A DNA stretch of 48,689 bases. Source: Peribacillus deserti (GTDB lineage Bacteria > Bacillota > Bacilli > Bacillales > DSM-1321). Under the pieces are notes generated by a model, which saw nothing but the letters and a program-made list of their open reading frames with translations, did not search any database and was not told the DNA's origin. The position numbers were made by a program, and so were the translations under genes. Shown here piece after piece: positions 1-8,025 of the stretch. Numbering within the stretch: the stretch's first letter is position 1; the number at the start of each line of letters is the position of its first letter. The DNA lies in NCBI RefSeq assembly GCF_016909175.1, contig NZ_JAFBFI010000021.1, positions 1 to 48,689 of the forward strand, written 5' to 3'.

Positions 1-73
1 TCCTAGCCGTAAGATCAGTATGGACAGGAAACCCATTTTCATATTCTGTGGTGCAGCAGTGCTGCATGATTGG
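1..73 (-). mobile_element. Left end (LE) terminus of an IS110-family element, cut by window edge
   Basis: Bases 1-73 match the outer LE of the complete IS110 element at 14413-15998: both share CAGTATGGAC, then ATTTTCAT, TTCTGTGGTG, a small hairpin and a CATGAnnGG end. The DNA that follows is CTAACGGGTGC in both cases, so the element ends at the same place in the same kind of repeat. The transposase and guide part lie outside the window to the left. Confidence 0.7.
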
Positions 74-119
74 CTAACGGGTGCGTTAGTTGAAGAACAT
101 TCGGCTGCTTATGCAGCCT
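74..119 (+). repeat. Composite palindromic repeat, copy 1, left part
   Basis: Starts with CTAACGGGTGCGTTAG and runs into the hairpin CGGCTGCTTATGCAGCCT. It is interrupted by the IS1182 element at 120-1678 and resumes at 1679. Its left side was taken by the IS110 element ending at 73, so one repeat copy has been hit by two unrelated insertion sequences. Confidence 0.85.
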
Positions 120-227
120 CAGGCTGTCGAGAAACTCTCGACAGCCTTTACTTTTTTTATACACTTCATTAATTCACCGCGTTAATTTGGCATAATATAG
201 GTAATCAAATTTAGGACGGTGGATTGT

Positions 228-797
228 ATGTTTAAGCCAAAAAGAGAGATTCAGAATGAAGCTGAGTTTGTATTTATTGATGATTTGGTACCTCAGGACC
301 ATCTGCTTAGAAAAGTAGATAAATACATTGATTTTTCCTTTATTGGCGAGAAGGTGCGTCCGTTTTATTCGGCGAACAACGGGCGTCCTTCGGACCCCAT
401 TATGCTTTTTATGATGATGTTTATCGGTTATTTTTACGGTATCCGATCTGAGCGTCAATTAGAACGGGAAATACAAACCAACGTGGCATATCGGTGGTTT
501 TTGGGATTAAAGTTGAATGATCCTGTACCTGATCATTCGACTATTAGTTGGAATCGGCGTACACGCTTCAAGGACACGAATATTTTTCAGGACATTTTTG
601 ATGAAATTGTTCTTCAAGCCATCAATCATAAAATGGTTGGAGGAAGAGTTTTATTTTCTGACTCTACCCACTTAAAAGCCAATGCAAATAAACATAAATT
701 TACTAGAATGGAAGTAGAAGTAGAAACTCGCGAATATATGGAACAGCTGAATAAGGCAGTTGACGAAGACCGGAATTCACATGGAAAAAAGCTTTAA
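228..797 (+). CDS. IS1182-family transposase, N-terminal part (frame 1)
   Basis: DDE transposase N-terminal half beginning MFKPKREIQ, the usual start of this family, with ATG at 228 after a GGACGG ribosome site; the upstream in-frame GTG at 219 is less likely. It holds the DUF772-type N-terminal helical region (residues about 15-110) and the first catalytic Asp in [11 protein letters not shown] (D145). The frame closes at 797 right after an A-AAA-AAG heptamer. The remaining catalytic residues are in the -1 frame (791-1576), so the protein is complete only if the ribosome slips back one base, or else this is a frameshift mutant. Confidence 0.8.
   Translation: MFKPKREIQNEAEFVFIDDLVPQDHLLRKVDKYIDFSFIGEKVRPFYSANNGRPSDPIMLFMMMFIGYFYGIRSERQLEREIQTNVAYRWFLGLKLNDPVPDHSTISWNRRTRFKDTNIFQDIFDEIVLQAINHKMVGGRVLFSDSTHLKANANKHKFTRMEVEVETREYMEQLNKAVDEDRNSHGKKL
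785..791 (+). other. Candidate -1 ribosomal slippery heptamer A-AAA-AAG
   Basis: In the frame of the transposase N-terminal part the codons are GGA-AAA-AAG, giving a perfect X-XXY-YYZ heptamer. A -1 slip here enters exactly the frame that encodes the rest of the transposase. A6G motifs are used for programmed frameshifting in other IS families. IS1182 members are normally a single ORF, so loss of one A from an A7 run is the competing explanation. Confidence 0.5.
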
Positions 798-1576
798 AGG
801 ACCGGGAGGAGGTGAAGGAAACAAAAGAAATACGGCAAAGCACGACTGATCCTGATTGCGGTTTTATGTCTAGGGAAAACAAACAGGAAATGTTTTGTTA
901 TTTGGATCACCGGACAACGGATATGAAGTTCAATATCATTACGGATTCTTATGTCACACCTGGCAACGTTCATGACTCTGTGCCTTACCTTTCCCGCTTA
1001 GATCGCCAAACTGAACGATTTGGGTTTAAAGTAGAAGCAGTTGCATTAGATTCTGGATATTTAACCAACCCTATATGTAAAGGACTTCATGATCGCAACA
1101 TATACGGAGTAATCGCACATAGAAGATATCATCCGACAAAAGGTCTTTTTCCAAAATGGAAATTTACATACGATAGAGAACGTGATCTATATATATGTCC
1201 AAATAAACAGGAGTTAGTTTACCGTACAACAACTAGAGAGGGTTACCGAGAATATAAATCTGATCCCAAAAAGTGTTCACAATGCCCACTCCTGAAGGAG
1301 TGTACTAGGTCAAAAAACAAACAGAAAGTTGTAACACGTCACGTATGGGAAGAACACAAGGAGAAAGTAAGGCTAAACAGGCTTTCCCCTTCCGGGAAAG
1401 TTCTTTATAAATATAGAAAAGAAAAAGTAGAGCGAAGCTTCGCAGATTCAAAAGAACTGCATGGGCTTCGCTATTGCCGGTTGCGGGGACTACGAAAAGC
1501 GAGTGAGCAGGTATTACTCACAGCAGCCTGCCAGAATATGAAAAAGATCGCCACATACCTAGCCAAACAAGGCTAG
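791..1576 (+). CDS. IS1182-family transposase, C-terminal part (-1 frame)
   Basis: Continues the transposase in the -1 frame from the slippery site; a GTG at 812 is the first start codon but overlaps its own AGGAGG-like sequence, so independent initiation is doubtful. It contains the second catalytic Asp ([10 protein letters not shown]), a Cys-rich insertion with CSQC and CTRS motifs typical of IS1182 proteins, and the final Glu region [18 protein letters not shown]. It ends within a long terminal stem-loop at 1542-1593. Confidence 0.8.
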   Translation, partial: ALKDREEVKETKEIRQSTTDPDCGFMSRENKQEMFCYLDHRTTDMKFNIITDSYVTPGNVHDSVPYLSRLDRQTERFGFKVEAVALDSGYLTNPICKGLHDRNIYGVIAHRRYHPTKGLFPKWKFTYDRERDLYICPNKQELVYRTTTREGYREYKSDPKKCSQCPLLKECTRSKNKQKVVTRHVWEEHKEKVRLNRLSPSGKVLYKYRKEKVERSFADSKELHGLRYCRLRGLRKASEQVLLTAACQNMKKIATYLAKQG

Positions 1577-1593
1577 GTATGTGGCGATCTTTT
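1542..1593 (+). terminator. 23-bp perfect stem-loop at the end of the IS1182 transposase
   Basis: Perfect 23-bp arms around the 6-base loop AAACAA; the stop codon lies inside the right arm. It probably ends transposase transcription, or blocks it in both directions. Confidence 0.75.
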
Positions 1594-1678
1594 CCGTAAC
1601 CAAAAAGCCCCTCTTTTTTAGGGTCTTATTGTAAATAAAAATGCTTGTGGAAGAATAAGCACCTTTCTCCACAAGCTG

Positions 1679-1728
1679 CGGCTGCTTATGCAGCCTTTTT
1701 TTCCACTAACGGACAGGTTAGGAAAAGA
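1679..1728 (+). repeat. Composite palindromic repeat, copy 1, right part
   Basis: The hairpin CGGCTGCTTATGCAGCCT is followed by a T-run and the second palindrome type, ACTAACGGACAGGTTAG. Together with 74-119 it rebuilds a full-length composite repeat, which fixes both the IS1182 borders and the repeat architecture. Confidence 0.85.
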
Positions 1729-1808
1729 AGAATTATTATTAAATTCAATCGATTGGATAATTGTGGTAAAATAAAAAATAATTGAAAATAATTAAGGCGG
1801 GGAATATT

Positions 1809-2237
1809 TTGAAAAAGAGAATTATTGCTTTGACAGCTTTTGGTATTATAGGAATAGGTAGTTTAATCAGTTATCCTCAGATTTTTAATGAAAAGCAACA
1901 TTCTTCTATTAAAGTAAGCCAAGAAAACATTGCAACAGCAAGTATGAATCAATCTGATATACCACTAAATCAGGAGTGGGTTATTACATACGACAATGGA
2001 TTAAATCGGGATATAATTAGTGAAAAATCGATTTATGTTATAGACGATGATAACAACAAAGTGCCCGTAAAAGTAAACGTTGAAGATTCTAATAATTTGT
2101 TAATAAAACCACCAAGTGAGGGCTATCTGCAAGGGAAATCATATGATTTATACTTAGATAGAGACCTAGATTTAGAAAACGATGGAAATGAAAATTTGCC
2201 TTATCAATATCATTTCTCAACCATTAACAATCTTTAA
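1809..2237 (+). CDS. Exported or membrane-anchored Ig-like (Big_5/SbsA type) domain protein
   Basis: Starts at TTG 1809 after AAGGCGGGG (a TTG at 1782 is in frame but has no good ribosome site). A Lys-rich N-terminus and hydrophobic stretch (residues about 5-24) look like an uncleaved signal or anchor. The rest resembles one bacterial Ig-like domain: PLNQEWVITYDNGLN..., paired beta-strand motifs, and a C-terminal YQYHFSTI strand as in Big_5 domains. No catalytic motif is seen. Its role on the cell surface is unknown. It stands alone between an IS and a repeat. Confidence 0.6.
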   Translation: MKKRIIALTAFGIIGIGSLISYPQIFNEKQHSSIKVSQENIATASMNQSDIPLNQEWVITYDNGLNRDIISEKSIYVIDDDNNKVPVKVNVEDSNNLLIKPPSEGYLQGKSYDLYLDRDLDLENDGNENLPYQYHFSTINNL

Positions 2238-2257
2238 TAATTATTCAAGTCAATTTG

Positions 2258-2298
2258 TGAAGGAATGTACTTAAACTAAAGGGTGCGTTAGTTAAGTG
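2258..2298 (+). repeat. Composite repeat, left segment and palindrome 1
   Basis: TGTGAAGGAATGTACTTAAA leads into ACTAAAGGGTGCGTTAGT. The TGTGAAn(5)GTACTTAAA lead-in recurs before palindrome 1 in several other copies. Confidence 0.75.
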
Positions 2299-2400
2299 TA
2301 ACAATCGGAGCATAGGTGTATATACTAAATTAAGCTATATCACCACTTTTTCTATATATCCTTCAATGGGCAGTAAGCAGGTACTCTACTTCTGCCCATA

Positions 2401-2427
2401 AAAAAATCCCTCTTTGTTACTGAGGGA
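2401..2427 (-). terminator. Rho-independent terminator for the leftward gene at 2675-3142
   Basis: On the minus strand CCCTC and GAGGG arms around a 9-base loop are followed by seven T. It sits about 250 bp downstream of the nearest minus-strand gene. Confidence 0.55.
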
Positions 2428-2674
2428 AGCAATGGATGTATGCATTAAAGGAAAATGAAAAGTAATTAAATATATGCACTTAGATTATAAAATAGAACGA
2501 GGTCTAATAAAGTCCGCAGTTGGTGGAGCTTTTTTGTGCAGAACTTCAATGCATGTAACCAAGAATGAGTTTTTTTTGAATAAAGATGTTCCCGTTTCTT
2601 GTACTCGGGTATAGTTGAAGAGTGTATGGTTGCTCGGCAAATTACTTGATGTTCTACAAAGTTGGTAGCTCGAA

Positions 2675-3142
2675 TCAGTTTGATTTTCGGGCAAAAACTA
2701 ATTCATGAAAATACTGATATCCATACATTAAAATTGATTTTAATAAAAATAAAAGTGAAAGCTGAAACTTATTGATTCTTATTAGTGAAACATAGCCAAT
2801 CCGTTTAAACCAATTCATCATAAAATATGTGAAAAATGTATCGATTATAACATTAAGTAACAAGTATTTTTTAAAATTGCCAAAGGTTAATTTTAAAGTC
2901 CACAGTGAACCGACAAAAAAAGGCCCAAGGATAAGCGGCATCTCAGCTAACACGTTTGGTTTTATTGGATATGGAAACCACCACCATTTCTTCTTTTCCG
3001 CTAGATAACCTTCCAAAGTAACATATACGCTCATAAATATGGTTCCTGGAAGATATCTCTTAAAGCTACTTCTACCAAGCAATGGAATAGAAAGCCAAGG
3101 GATGAATAGCATTAAAAGGACATATATTGTTAATTTTCTCAA
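2675..3142 (-). CDS. CBO0543-family integral membrane protein
   Basis: A 155-residue polytopic protein with about four hydrophobic helices, beginning with a TTG start after AGAGGA. The layout resembles the CBO0543 family common in Bacillaceae: KKWWWFPYPIKP between helices, then LGPFFVGSLWTLKLTFGN. The function of the family is not known. A second member lies at 46548-47009. A terminator lies about 250 bp downstream at 2401-2427. Confidence 0.6.
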   Translation of the reverse strand: MRKLTIYVLLMLFIPWLSIPLLGRSSFKRYLPGTIFMSVYVTLEGYLAEKKKWWWFPYPIKPNVLAEMPLILGPFFVGSLWTLKLTFGNFKKYLLLNVIIDTFFTYFMMNWFKRIGYVSLIRINKFQLSLLFLLKSILMYGYQYFHELVFARKSN

Positions 3143-3220
3143 TAAGAAAACATCCTCTAATTAGTTTTGTATTAGTATCTCAAAGCTTCTAAAAGAAATG
3201 CATAATTTAAAGTGCTTTTT

Positions 3221-3300
3221 AAACTAACTGGTGCATTAGTTTAAGAAGGATTAACCTCCTTTTTTTGTAGAATTCCTTATATGATAACGGGGCAGGTCGA
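3221..3300 (+). repeat. Composite palindromic repeat
   Basis: ACTAACTGGTGCATTAGTTT, then a hairpin AAGGA-TTAACC-TCCTT with T7, then a degenerate second element (AACGGGGCAGGT). The central hairpin differs in sequence from the GGCTGC type but keeps the stem and T-run. Confidence 0.75.
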
Positions 3301-3336
3301 CTCACTAAGCCTGCATTTTAAAATGAATAAAAAATA

Positions 3337-3362
3337 AACAAGACCGTTTCAATGGTCTTGTT
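3337..3362 (-). terminator. Terminator of the RsbR-like gene
   Basis: Nine-base perfect arms AACAAGACC/GGTCTTGTT with a T-rich tail on the minus strand, directly after the stop at 3370. Confidence 0.85.
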
Positions 3363-3369
3363 CCCGTAA

Positions 3370-4191
3370 TTAAAGATATTTCTTTAAAGTCTCTTGGAGA
3401 GTACCTTTCGTTTCTGCGTCATTTTCAAATCGTATACCTGCATGTACCATCTTTCTTACAAGGTCAGGTCGCATTCCAGTTAGAATGGCTTTGCAACCCA
3501 TCATAGATACCCCAGCTAAGATTTTTTCAAAATGATTAATTACATCCATCTCCATCATAGCTACACCTGATAGGTCTATAACAAGGGTTTGGAATCTTGT
3601 GGAACCTATTTCGTTTAATACTTTCTCTTCTATTATTTCAACCCTGTAAGTGTCAAGTGTACCAATTAAAGGTAAAACGGAAACATTTTCACTGATTGGT
3701 ATAATTGGAACCGATAAATGTTCAACTATTTTTCTCTGGTTAAAGAGCATTTCATCTTTAAATTTTGAGTAACTAAGGAAAAAATTGTTGAGAAATTGGT
3801 CTATCTGGTCATTTATTACTTTTTCCAGCTCGAAAAATACTGAAGGTTCAAAAGTTATGTCTTTTTCCTCGTTAAGAGAATAAATAAACTGCCAGAATGT
3901 TCTTCTGATTGCTTGAACCCATTCTAATTTTAAAGCAAGTGTTAAAGAATGTCCCGCCCAAGCTATCCCCTCCTGCTTTGCAAAAGCGATTAAATCTTTT
4001 TCATTTTCTTCGATTATATAGTAAATTAATTTCTTGGCATTACTTAATAAATCGATGTTCCCCTTATTTAGAATATCCTTGATTTTTCCCGAAACATTTA
4101 CTGCTTCAGTTAATAAATTTCTTTCAAACGTGGCTGTATTTTCATTAAGATAAGCTCTTAATTCATTCTCTAAGAATCGTTTTGTATTCAT
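3370..4191 (-). CDS. RsbR-like stressosome protein (RsbRD-type N-terminus + STAS)
   Basis: A 273-residue protein. The N-terminal half is helical and of the RsbRD_N type; residues about 160-270 form a STAS domain (VPIIPISENVSVLPLIGTLD, LVIDLSGVAMMEMDV, GCKAILTGMRPDLVRKM). RsbR proteins co-assemble with RsbS into cytoplasmic stressosomes that hold and release the kinase RsbT to start the sigma-B response. The Thr that RsbT phosphorylates after the DLSGV strand appears to be Met here (E-M-D-V instead of D-T-x-V), an alignment made from memory. It is closely similar to the protein at 47160-47981. No rsbS or rsbT neighbour is present. Confidence 0.85.
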   Translation of the reverse strand: MNTKRFLENELRAYLNENTATFERNLLTEAVNVSGKIKDILNKGNIDLLSNAKKLIYYIIEENEKDLIAFAKQEGIAWAGHSLTLALKLEWVQAIRRTFWQFIYSLNEEKDITFEPSVFFELEKVINDQIDQFLNNFFLSYSKFKDEMLFNQRKIVEHLSVPIIPISENVSVLPLIGTLDTYRVEIIEEKVLNEIGSTRFQTLVIDLSGVAMMEMDVINHFEKILAGVSMMGCKAILTGMRPDLVRKMVHAGIRFENDAETKGTLQETLKKYL

Positions 4192-4361
4192 TTCTCTTAT
4201 GCTCCCCCTAGCAATCCCCTTTATAAATAAAATAACTTAATAATTATACCCATAATAAATGACTTTAAACTTCATCTTTCTTTTTTTAGTTAGGGATAGC
4301 AAAGGTTCTTATTTAATTAATGAGGAGTGAAAGATTTGGCTTTAATATTAGTACCCCTTTG

Positions 4362-4430
4362 ACCTGAAGATCATTCGGCTGCCTAAGCAGCATTTTTTTT
4401 TGTTTCACTAATGTACAGGTTAGTTTGAAT
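4362..4430 (+). repeat. Composite repeat, hairpin and palindrome 2 only
   Basis: GGCTGCCTAAGCAGC with a long T-run, then CACTAATGTACAGGTTAGT. Palindrome 1 is missing or decayed. Confidence 0.7.
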
Positions 4431-4487
4431 AAAAAATCAAGTTTCTTATAGGTATAAATATGTTGAAAAAATTGGAGAGTGAAATGG

Positions 4488-4922
4488 ATGGGGATTAGAA
4501 AAGCCGATGTTGAAGATTGGAAGCAAATATCTTTGTTATTAAACCAATTAGACTATCCAGATACGGAACAATTTATAAAAGATAAAGTGGAAACACTTCT
4601 TATGGACACCAATGAGGAATTATTAGTGTTTGAAGAAGATGAAAAGGTTATTGCTTTAATTTCCATTCATTTTATACCTCAATTAGCTGTAAAAGGAGAT
4701 TACGCAAGGATAAGTTATTTTGCAGTTGATACAAACATTAGAAGTAAAGGGATAGGAAGAAAGATTGAAGAATACTGTAATGATTTAGCCATAAAAAGAA
4801 ATTGCGATAGAATTGAAGTGCATTGCCATTCAAGGAGAACAGAGGCACATAGGTTTTATATCCGTCAAGGTTTTACTGAATCCCCAAAATACTTTATTAA
4901 AATGTTACCCAAATTTGACTAA
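4488..4922 (+). CDS. GNAT-family N-acetyltransferase
   Basis: About 144 residues with the GNAT fold: acetyl-CoA pyrophosphate loop RSKGIG following the ISYFAVDTNI strand, and a C-terminal HRFYIRQGFTESPKYF motif B. The ATG at 4488 is preferred over the GTG at 4479 because GGAGAG lies 8 bases before it. The acetyl acceptor cannot be told from sequence. It is a single-gene unit between two repeat copies. Confidence 0.8.
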   Translation: MGIRKADVEDWKQISLLLNQLDYPDTEQFIKDKVETLLMDTNEELLVFEEDEKVIALISIHFIPQLAVKGDYARISYFAVDTNIRSKGIGRKIEEYCNDLAIKRNCDRIEVHCHSRRTEAHRFYIRQGFTESPKYFIKMLPKFD

Positions 4923-4941
4923 TTTCACTATTCTTATTCAA

Positions 4942-5025
4942 CAAACGGGTGCGTTAGTTTAAGATCGTTTGGCTGCTTCGGAAGCTTTTGTTGTTTTACT
5001 AACGGGGCAGGTTAGTTTAATAAAG
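4942..5025 (+). repeat. Full composite palindromic repeat (reference copy)
   Basis: All parts in order: AACGGGTGCGTTAGTT, AAGATCGTTT, hairpin GGCTGCTTCGGAAGC with T-run, then ACTAACGGGGCAGGTTAGT and AATAAAG. Palindrome 1 and palindrome 2 are separated by about 40 bases. Confidence 0.9.
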
Positions 5026-5247
5026 ATTTAAAAATGACCATAACTTAACTACTTACAAACAGGCTAATACGTAAATTTCATTGGTGGAAAATCCTGTCAT
5101 AAAAACTGCGCGTACTAGATTGTTACACACCACCTTGTTGAATTCGCTTGAAACAATTTCAGGGGATAGATAATATCAGGAAAACGATTCACTCCTTTTT
5201 ACTTGTTTAATCTATTCCCATAAAACTAGTCTTAATTGTATGCAATG

Positions 5248-5278
5248 AAAAAACAGCCGGTCACCAGCCTGCTGTTTT
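5248..5278 (-). terminator. Terminator downstream of the HxlR gene
   Basis: Minus strand: AAAACAGC...GGCTGTTTTTT stem with internal AGGC pairing and a T-run, about 70 bp after the stop. Confidence 0.7.
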
Positions 5279-5347
5279 ACCGTCTATAAGACAAAATACT
5301 TTTGTTAGTTTGTTAAACAATCTTTTTTCATAAAAAGTTATCGATTC

Positions 5348-5668
5348 TTATTCTAAATTGCACTCTCCCCATTCAGACATACTACGAAGGATTGGTAAAA
5401 ACTGCTGGCCAAGATTTGTTAAAGAATATTCTACTCTTGGTGGAACCTCTTTATAAATTTCACGATGTAATAGTCCATCACTTTCTAATTCTCTGAGTTG
5501 CTTCGTTAGCATCGATTGTGTAATATCTGGAAAAACGCGTTTTATCTCCCCAAATCTTCTTGTTTCTTCGGAAATATACCATAAAAGTGACAATTTCCAC
5601 TTCCCACCAACCATTTTTTGAACTTTGTTTAGTCCACAATCAGACGAATACTTCTTGCTGTGGTTCAT
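5348..5668 (-). CDS. HxlR-family winged-helix transcriptional regulator
   Basis: A 106-residue HxlR protein: GGKWKLSLLWYI, the recognition region ITQSMLTKQLRELESDGLL and the wing VPPRVEYSLTNLG. Start chosen at ATG 5668 (MNHSKKY) after GGGAGGGG rather than the TTG at 5683. A Cys sits in DCGLNK, at the position where redox-sensing HxlR proteins such as YodB carry their sensor Cys, so thiol or quinone sensing is possible. It is divergent from the efflux pump at 5865, and a dyad at 5736-5764 lies between them. Inferred role: repressor of itself and the pump. Confidence 0.85.
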   Translation of the reverse strand: MNHSKKYSSDCGLNKVQKMVGGKWKLSLLWYISEETRRFGEIKRVFPDITQSMLTKQLRELESDGLLHREIYKEVPPRVEYSLTNLGQQFLPILRSMSEWGECNLE

Positions 5669-5735
5669 ATTTTCCCCTCCCAAAATATATATTATGCTCT
5701 TAAAAGTGTGTAAAACCTCATTAGTATTGTTTTTG

Positions 5736-5764
5736 ATAGTATGTTCTAAAAATAATCGTACTTG
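5736..5764. promoter_or_regulatory. Candidate HxlR operator, ATAGTA-N17-TACTTG
   Basis: The half-sites ATAGTA and TACT are separated by 17 bases with a CTAAAAA centre. The same half-sites, the same N17 spacing and the same A-rich centre occur in front of the other HxlR gene at 13040-13068. Confidence 0.55.
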
Positions 5765-5864
5765 TATAAAATAAGATACTCCAATAAGATAACATTAGCA
5801 AGTCTAGTAAGAAAAATCATTACAATATATAAATTTTACTTTATAAATTATGGAGGAATAACGA

Positions 5865-7313
5865 TTGAAATCTTCAGAGATAAAAAAATACAATACGCGT
5901 GCCATTATGGCATCCCTGCTTATCTGCGGTTTTGTAGGCATGTTTAGCGAGACCGCTTTAAACATCGCAATGACTAATTTAATGGACGTGTTCCAAATTT
6001 CAGCCGCCACCGCACAGTGGTTAACAACTGGTTTCTTGCTGACTCTTGGCATTTTAATGCCGATGAGCGGGCTGCTGCTGCAGAGGTTTACAACGAGACA
6101 GCTGTTTACAGGTTCGCTCATAAGCTTAATTCTAGGTACACTCATTGCGGCGCTCGCGTTTAATTTTGAGATGTTGATGGTTGCTCGAGTTTTACAGGCG
6201 GCAGGCATGGGGTTATTACTCCCGCTCATGTTCAATACGATTCTTGTTATATACCCGCCGGAAAAGCGGGGGGCGGCGATGGGCTTCGTTGGACTTGTGA
6301 TAATGTTTGCGCCAGCAACCGGCCCGACCATTGGCGGTCTATTAATCGAGTATTTAAGATGGCATTATATCTTCTGGTTCTCGCTGCCGTTCCTGGTTAT
6401 TGGGTTGTTGGTAGGGCTGAAGTATTTAGAAAATGTTACTGATGTCACGAAGCCCCGGATAGATCTGCTGTCTGTCGTATTGTCAACGATCGGCTTTGGA
6501 GGAGTTGTCTTTGGCTTCAGTAAGGCAGGCGAAGGATCTGAAGGCTGGGGCAGCGCAGTTGTGGTCACTTCAATCATTGTTGGGCTCGTCGCGCTGGTGC
6601 TGTTCATACTGCGGCAGAACGTTATGAGCGATCCGATGATGAATCTGAGCGTTTTCAAGTACCCAATGTACGTCGTTGGGCTGCTCCTGATACTGTCGTG
6701 TATGTTGATCATGATGTCGAGCATGATTATCCTGCCGATGTTTCTGCAGACGGGTGCAGGACTGTCTGTGTTCACTGCGGGACTCATGCTTTTGCCGGGC
6801 AGCGCGCTGAACGGTATCCTCTCCCCGCGTACGGGGAGCTTGTTCGATAAATATGGGCCGAAATGGCTCGTTATTCCCGGACTCGTGATCGTTGCAGTCA
6901 TGTTATGGTTCTTTACTACCCTATCTCCTGCTTCTTCAGTGGCCTTTATCGTGGCTTTGCATATCGGGCTCATGGTTGGGGTAGGCATGATATGGATGCC
7001 TGCTCAAACGAACGGGCTAAATCAATTGCCGCCGGAGTTATACCCGCACGGCACGGCAGTCATGAACACACTGCAGCAGGTCGTGGGCGCGATTGGAACA
7101 GCGATCGCAATCAGTATCCTTACGGGCGGTGTGGAGAAATACTTGCACGGCTCCTCTGCTCCGGCCAAACAGGCCGAAATGGCAAACGCGATGACGGCGG
7201 GATCACAAAACGTGTTCTTGTTCACGATGATCATAGCACTGATTGGCTTGGTCACAGCGTTCTTCATTCGCCGCGTCGTAGTCAGCCGAGAAGAGGTGCA
7301 TTCGCCACATTGA
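5865..7313 (+). CDS. DHA2-family (EmrB/QacA-type) multidrug efflux MFS transporter
   Basis: A 482-residue membrane protein with about 14 transmembrane helices; antiporter motif C is visible as FAPATGPTIGG and is followed by YLRWHYIFWF, typical of DHA2 drug:H+ antiporters. It starts at TTG 5865 with GGAGG eight bases upstream. Substrate unknown; probably toxic hydrophobic compounds. From about codon 40 on, the gene is clearly richer in G+C, especially at third positions (runs of GCG, CCG, CTG), than every neighbour, which suggests acquisition from a higher-GC relative. Regulated, by inference, by the divergent HxlR. Confidence 0.9.
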   Translation: MKSSEIKKYNTRAIMASLLICGFVGMFSETALNIAMTNLMDVFQISAATAQWLTTGFLLTLGILMPMSGLLLQRFTTRQLFTGSLISLILGTLIAALAFNFEMLMVARVLQAAGMGLLLPLMFNTILVIYPPEKRGAAMGFVGLVIMFAPATGPTIGGLLIEYLRWHYIFWFSLPFLVIGLLVGLKYLENVTDVTKPRIDLLSVVLSTIGFGGVVFGFSKAGEGSEGWGSAVVVTSIIVGLVALVLFILRQNVMSDPMMNLSVFKYPMYVVGLLLILSCMLIMMSSMIILPMFLQTGAGLSVFTAGLMLLPGSALNGILSPRTGSLFDKYGPKWLVIPGLVIVAVMLWFFTTLSPASSVAFIVALHIGLMVGVGMIWMPAQTNGLNQLPPELYPHGTAVMNTLQQVVGAIGTAIAISILTGGVEKYLHGSSAPAKQAEMANAMTAGSQNVFLFTMIIALIGLVTAFFIRRVVVSREEVHSPH

Positions 7314-7344
7314 CGTTTTGTCAGCGAATCCCTTATCGGTATCT

Positions 7345-7470
7345 ATGAAGAACGTTCACACTAAATGGAAGGAAAAATGGGGTGTCGGTTGGAATTTTAT
7401 GAGCTGGTATCATCCGGATCTACTCATTGTGAAGAACTTCCTTAAACAAACGGGGGCATTGATCCAATAG
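7345..7470 (+). CDS. Possible 41-residue peptide or gene remnant
   Basis: Open frame MKNVHTKWKEKWGVGWNF... with many Trp and Lys residues, lying just after the pump gene. There is no convincing ribosome site. It may be the tail of a lost gene. Not recognised. Confidence 0.2.
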   Translation: MKNVHTKWKEKWGVGWNFMSWYHPDLLIVKNFLKQTGALIQ

Positions 7471-7504
7471 CTAAAGGGCCGCATTCCTGTAACAAAGAAA
7501 GGAA

Positions 7505-7582
7505 GTTTGTGAAACAATGTACTTAAGCTAACGGATGCGTTAGTTCAATAAGGAGGTTTAATAAGTAGAGCTGCTCTCCTTT
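7505..7582 (+). repeat. Composite palindromic repeat
   Basis: TGTGAAACAATGTACTTAAG lead-in, CTAACGGATGCGTTAGTT, then AAGGAGGT...GAGCTGCTCTCCTTTT. The lead-in matches those at 2258 and 11943. Confidence 0.75.
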
Positions 7583-7737
7583 TGATTTGAATATTATATT
7601 GCGACTATTAAAAACATTCCTATAAAGAAGTTGAGGACAAAACAGGCATTGGCGCTGATAAGAGCGAAGAAAAAGGAAGCATTAAACAGATAAACAGGTA
7701 TAGTAATTTTTAAGGCAAGATTGGATTGTCTTTCTTA

Positions 7738-7950
7738 TTATTTTAGCAAGCTACTTTCATAAAATGTTCTCTGTCTCTCTAATTGTTTTTTTTCGCTTAT
7801 TACATCATTCAACTGCCTTAATATATCGCTATTGTTTATGTCCATTTCTAGTTCCTTTATCAGCTCCAATTGTTTGTTGTTTAGCTGTGATTGAATTTTA
7901 ATGACTAATTTTAGTCTTTTTAGAGTTTTTTCCGTTCTCTTTACATCCAT
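7738..7950 (-). CDS. Small coiled-coil protein, paralogue of 22017-22229
   Basis: A 70-residue, highly charged all-helical protein with heptad-like Leu/Ile spacing (MDVKRTEKTLKRLKLVIKI...). About half its residues match the product at 22017-22229 over the full length, including the MDxxRTEKxLKRL start and LKxIIxEK-type core. No domain recognised; it may dimerise as a coiled coil. It has an AGGTGG-type ribosome site and is divergent from the secreted-protein gene at 8026. Confidence 0.55.
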   Translation of the reverse strand: MDVKRTEKTLKRLKLVIKIQSQLNNKQLELIKELEMDINNSDILRQLNDVISEKKQLERQRTFYESSLLK

Positions 7951-8025
7951 GTAAATCCACCTTTCAATAACATATTCTAGTAACTAGTGGGGAAGCTAAA
8001 ATGGAGTCAGGAGGCGGTTACCTTT

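Larger units (their letters stand above)
120..1678 (+). mobile_element. IS1182-family insertion sequence with 18-bp palindromic target duplication
   Basis: The element is 1559 bp. Its ends are imperfect inverted repeats, CAGGCTGTCGAGAAA on the left and CAGCTTGTGGAGAAA read inward from the right (12 of 15 identical). The flanking 18-bp direct repeat CGGCTGCTTATGCAGCCT (102-119 and 1679-1696) is itself the hairpin of the composite repeat. Removing the element and one duplicate restores a normal repeat copy. Each end also contains its own short hairpin just inside the terminus. Long and palindromic target duplications are known for the IS1182 family. Confidence 0.85.

Noticed and set aside
74-1728. 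CRISPR-like interpretation of the recurring ACTAACGGGTGC motif
   Set aside because: Copies are kilobases apart, imperfect and palindromic, with no regular spacers and no cas genes.
2485-2694. 69-codon open frame on the minus strand after the CBO0543-type gene
   Set aside because: TTG start with no ribosome site, overlaps the preceding gene, low-complexity composition and no recognisable fold.
6365-6988. Long open frame antisense to the efflux pump, and a similar one in the other plus frame
   Set aside because: Shadows caused by the higher G+C of the pump gene; no translation signals.
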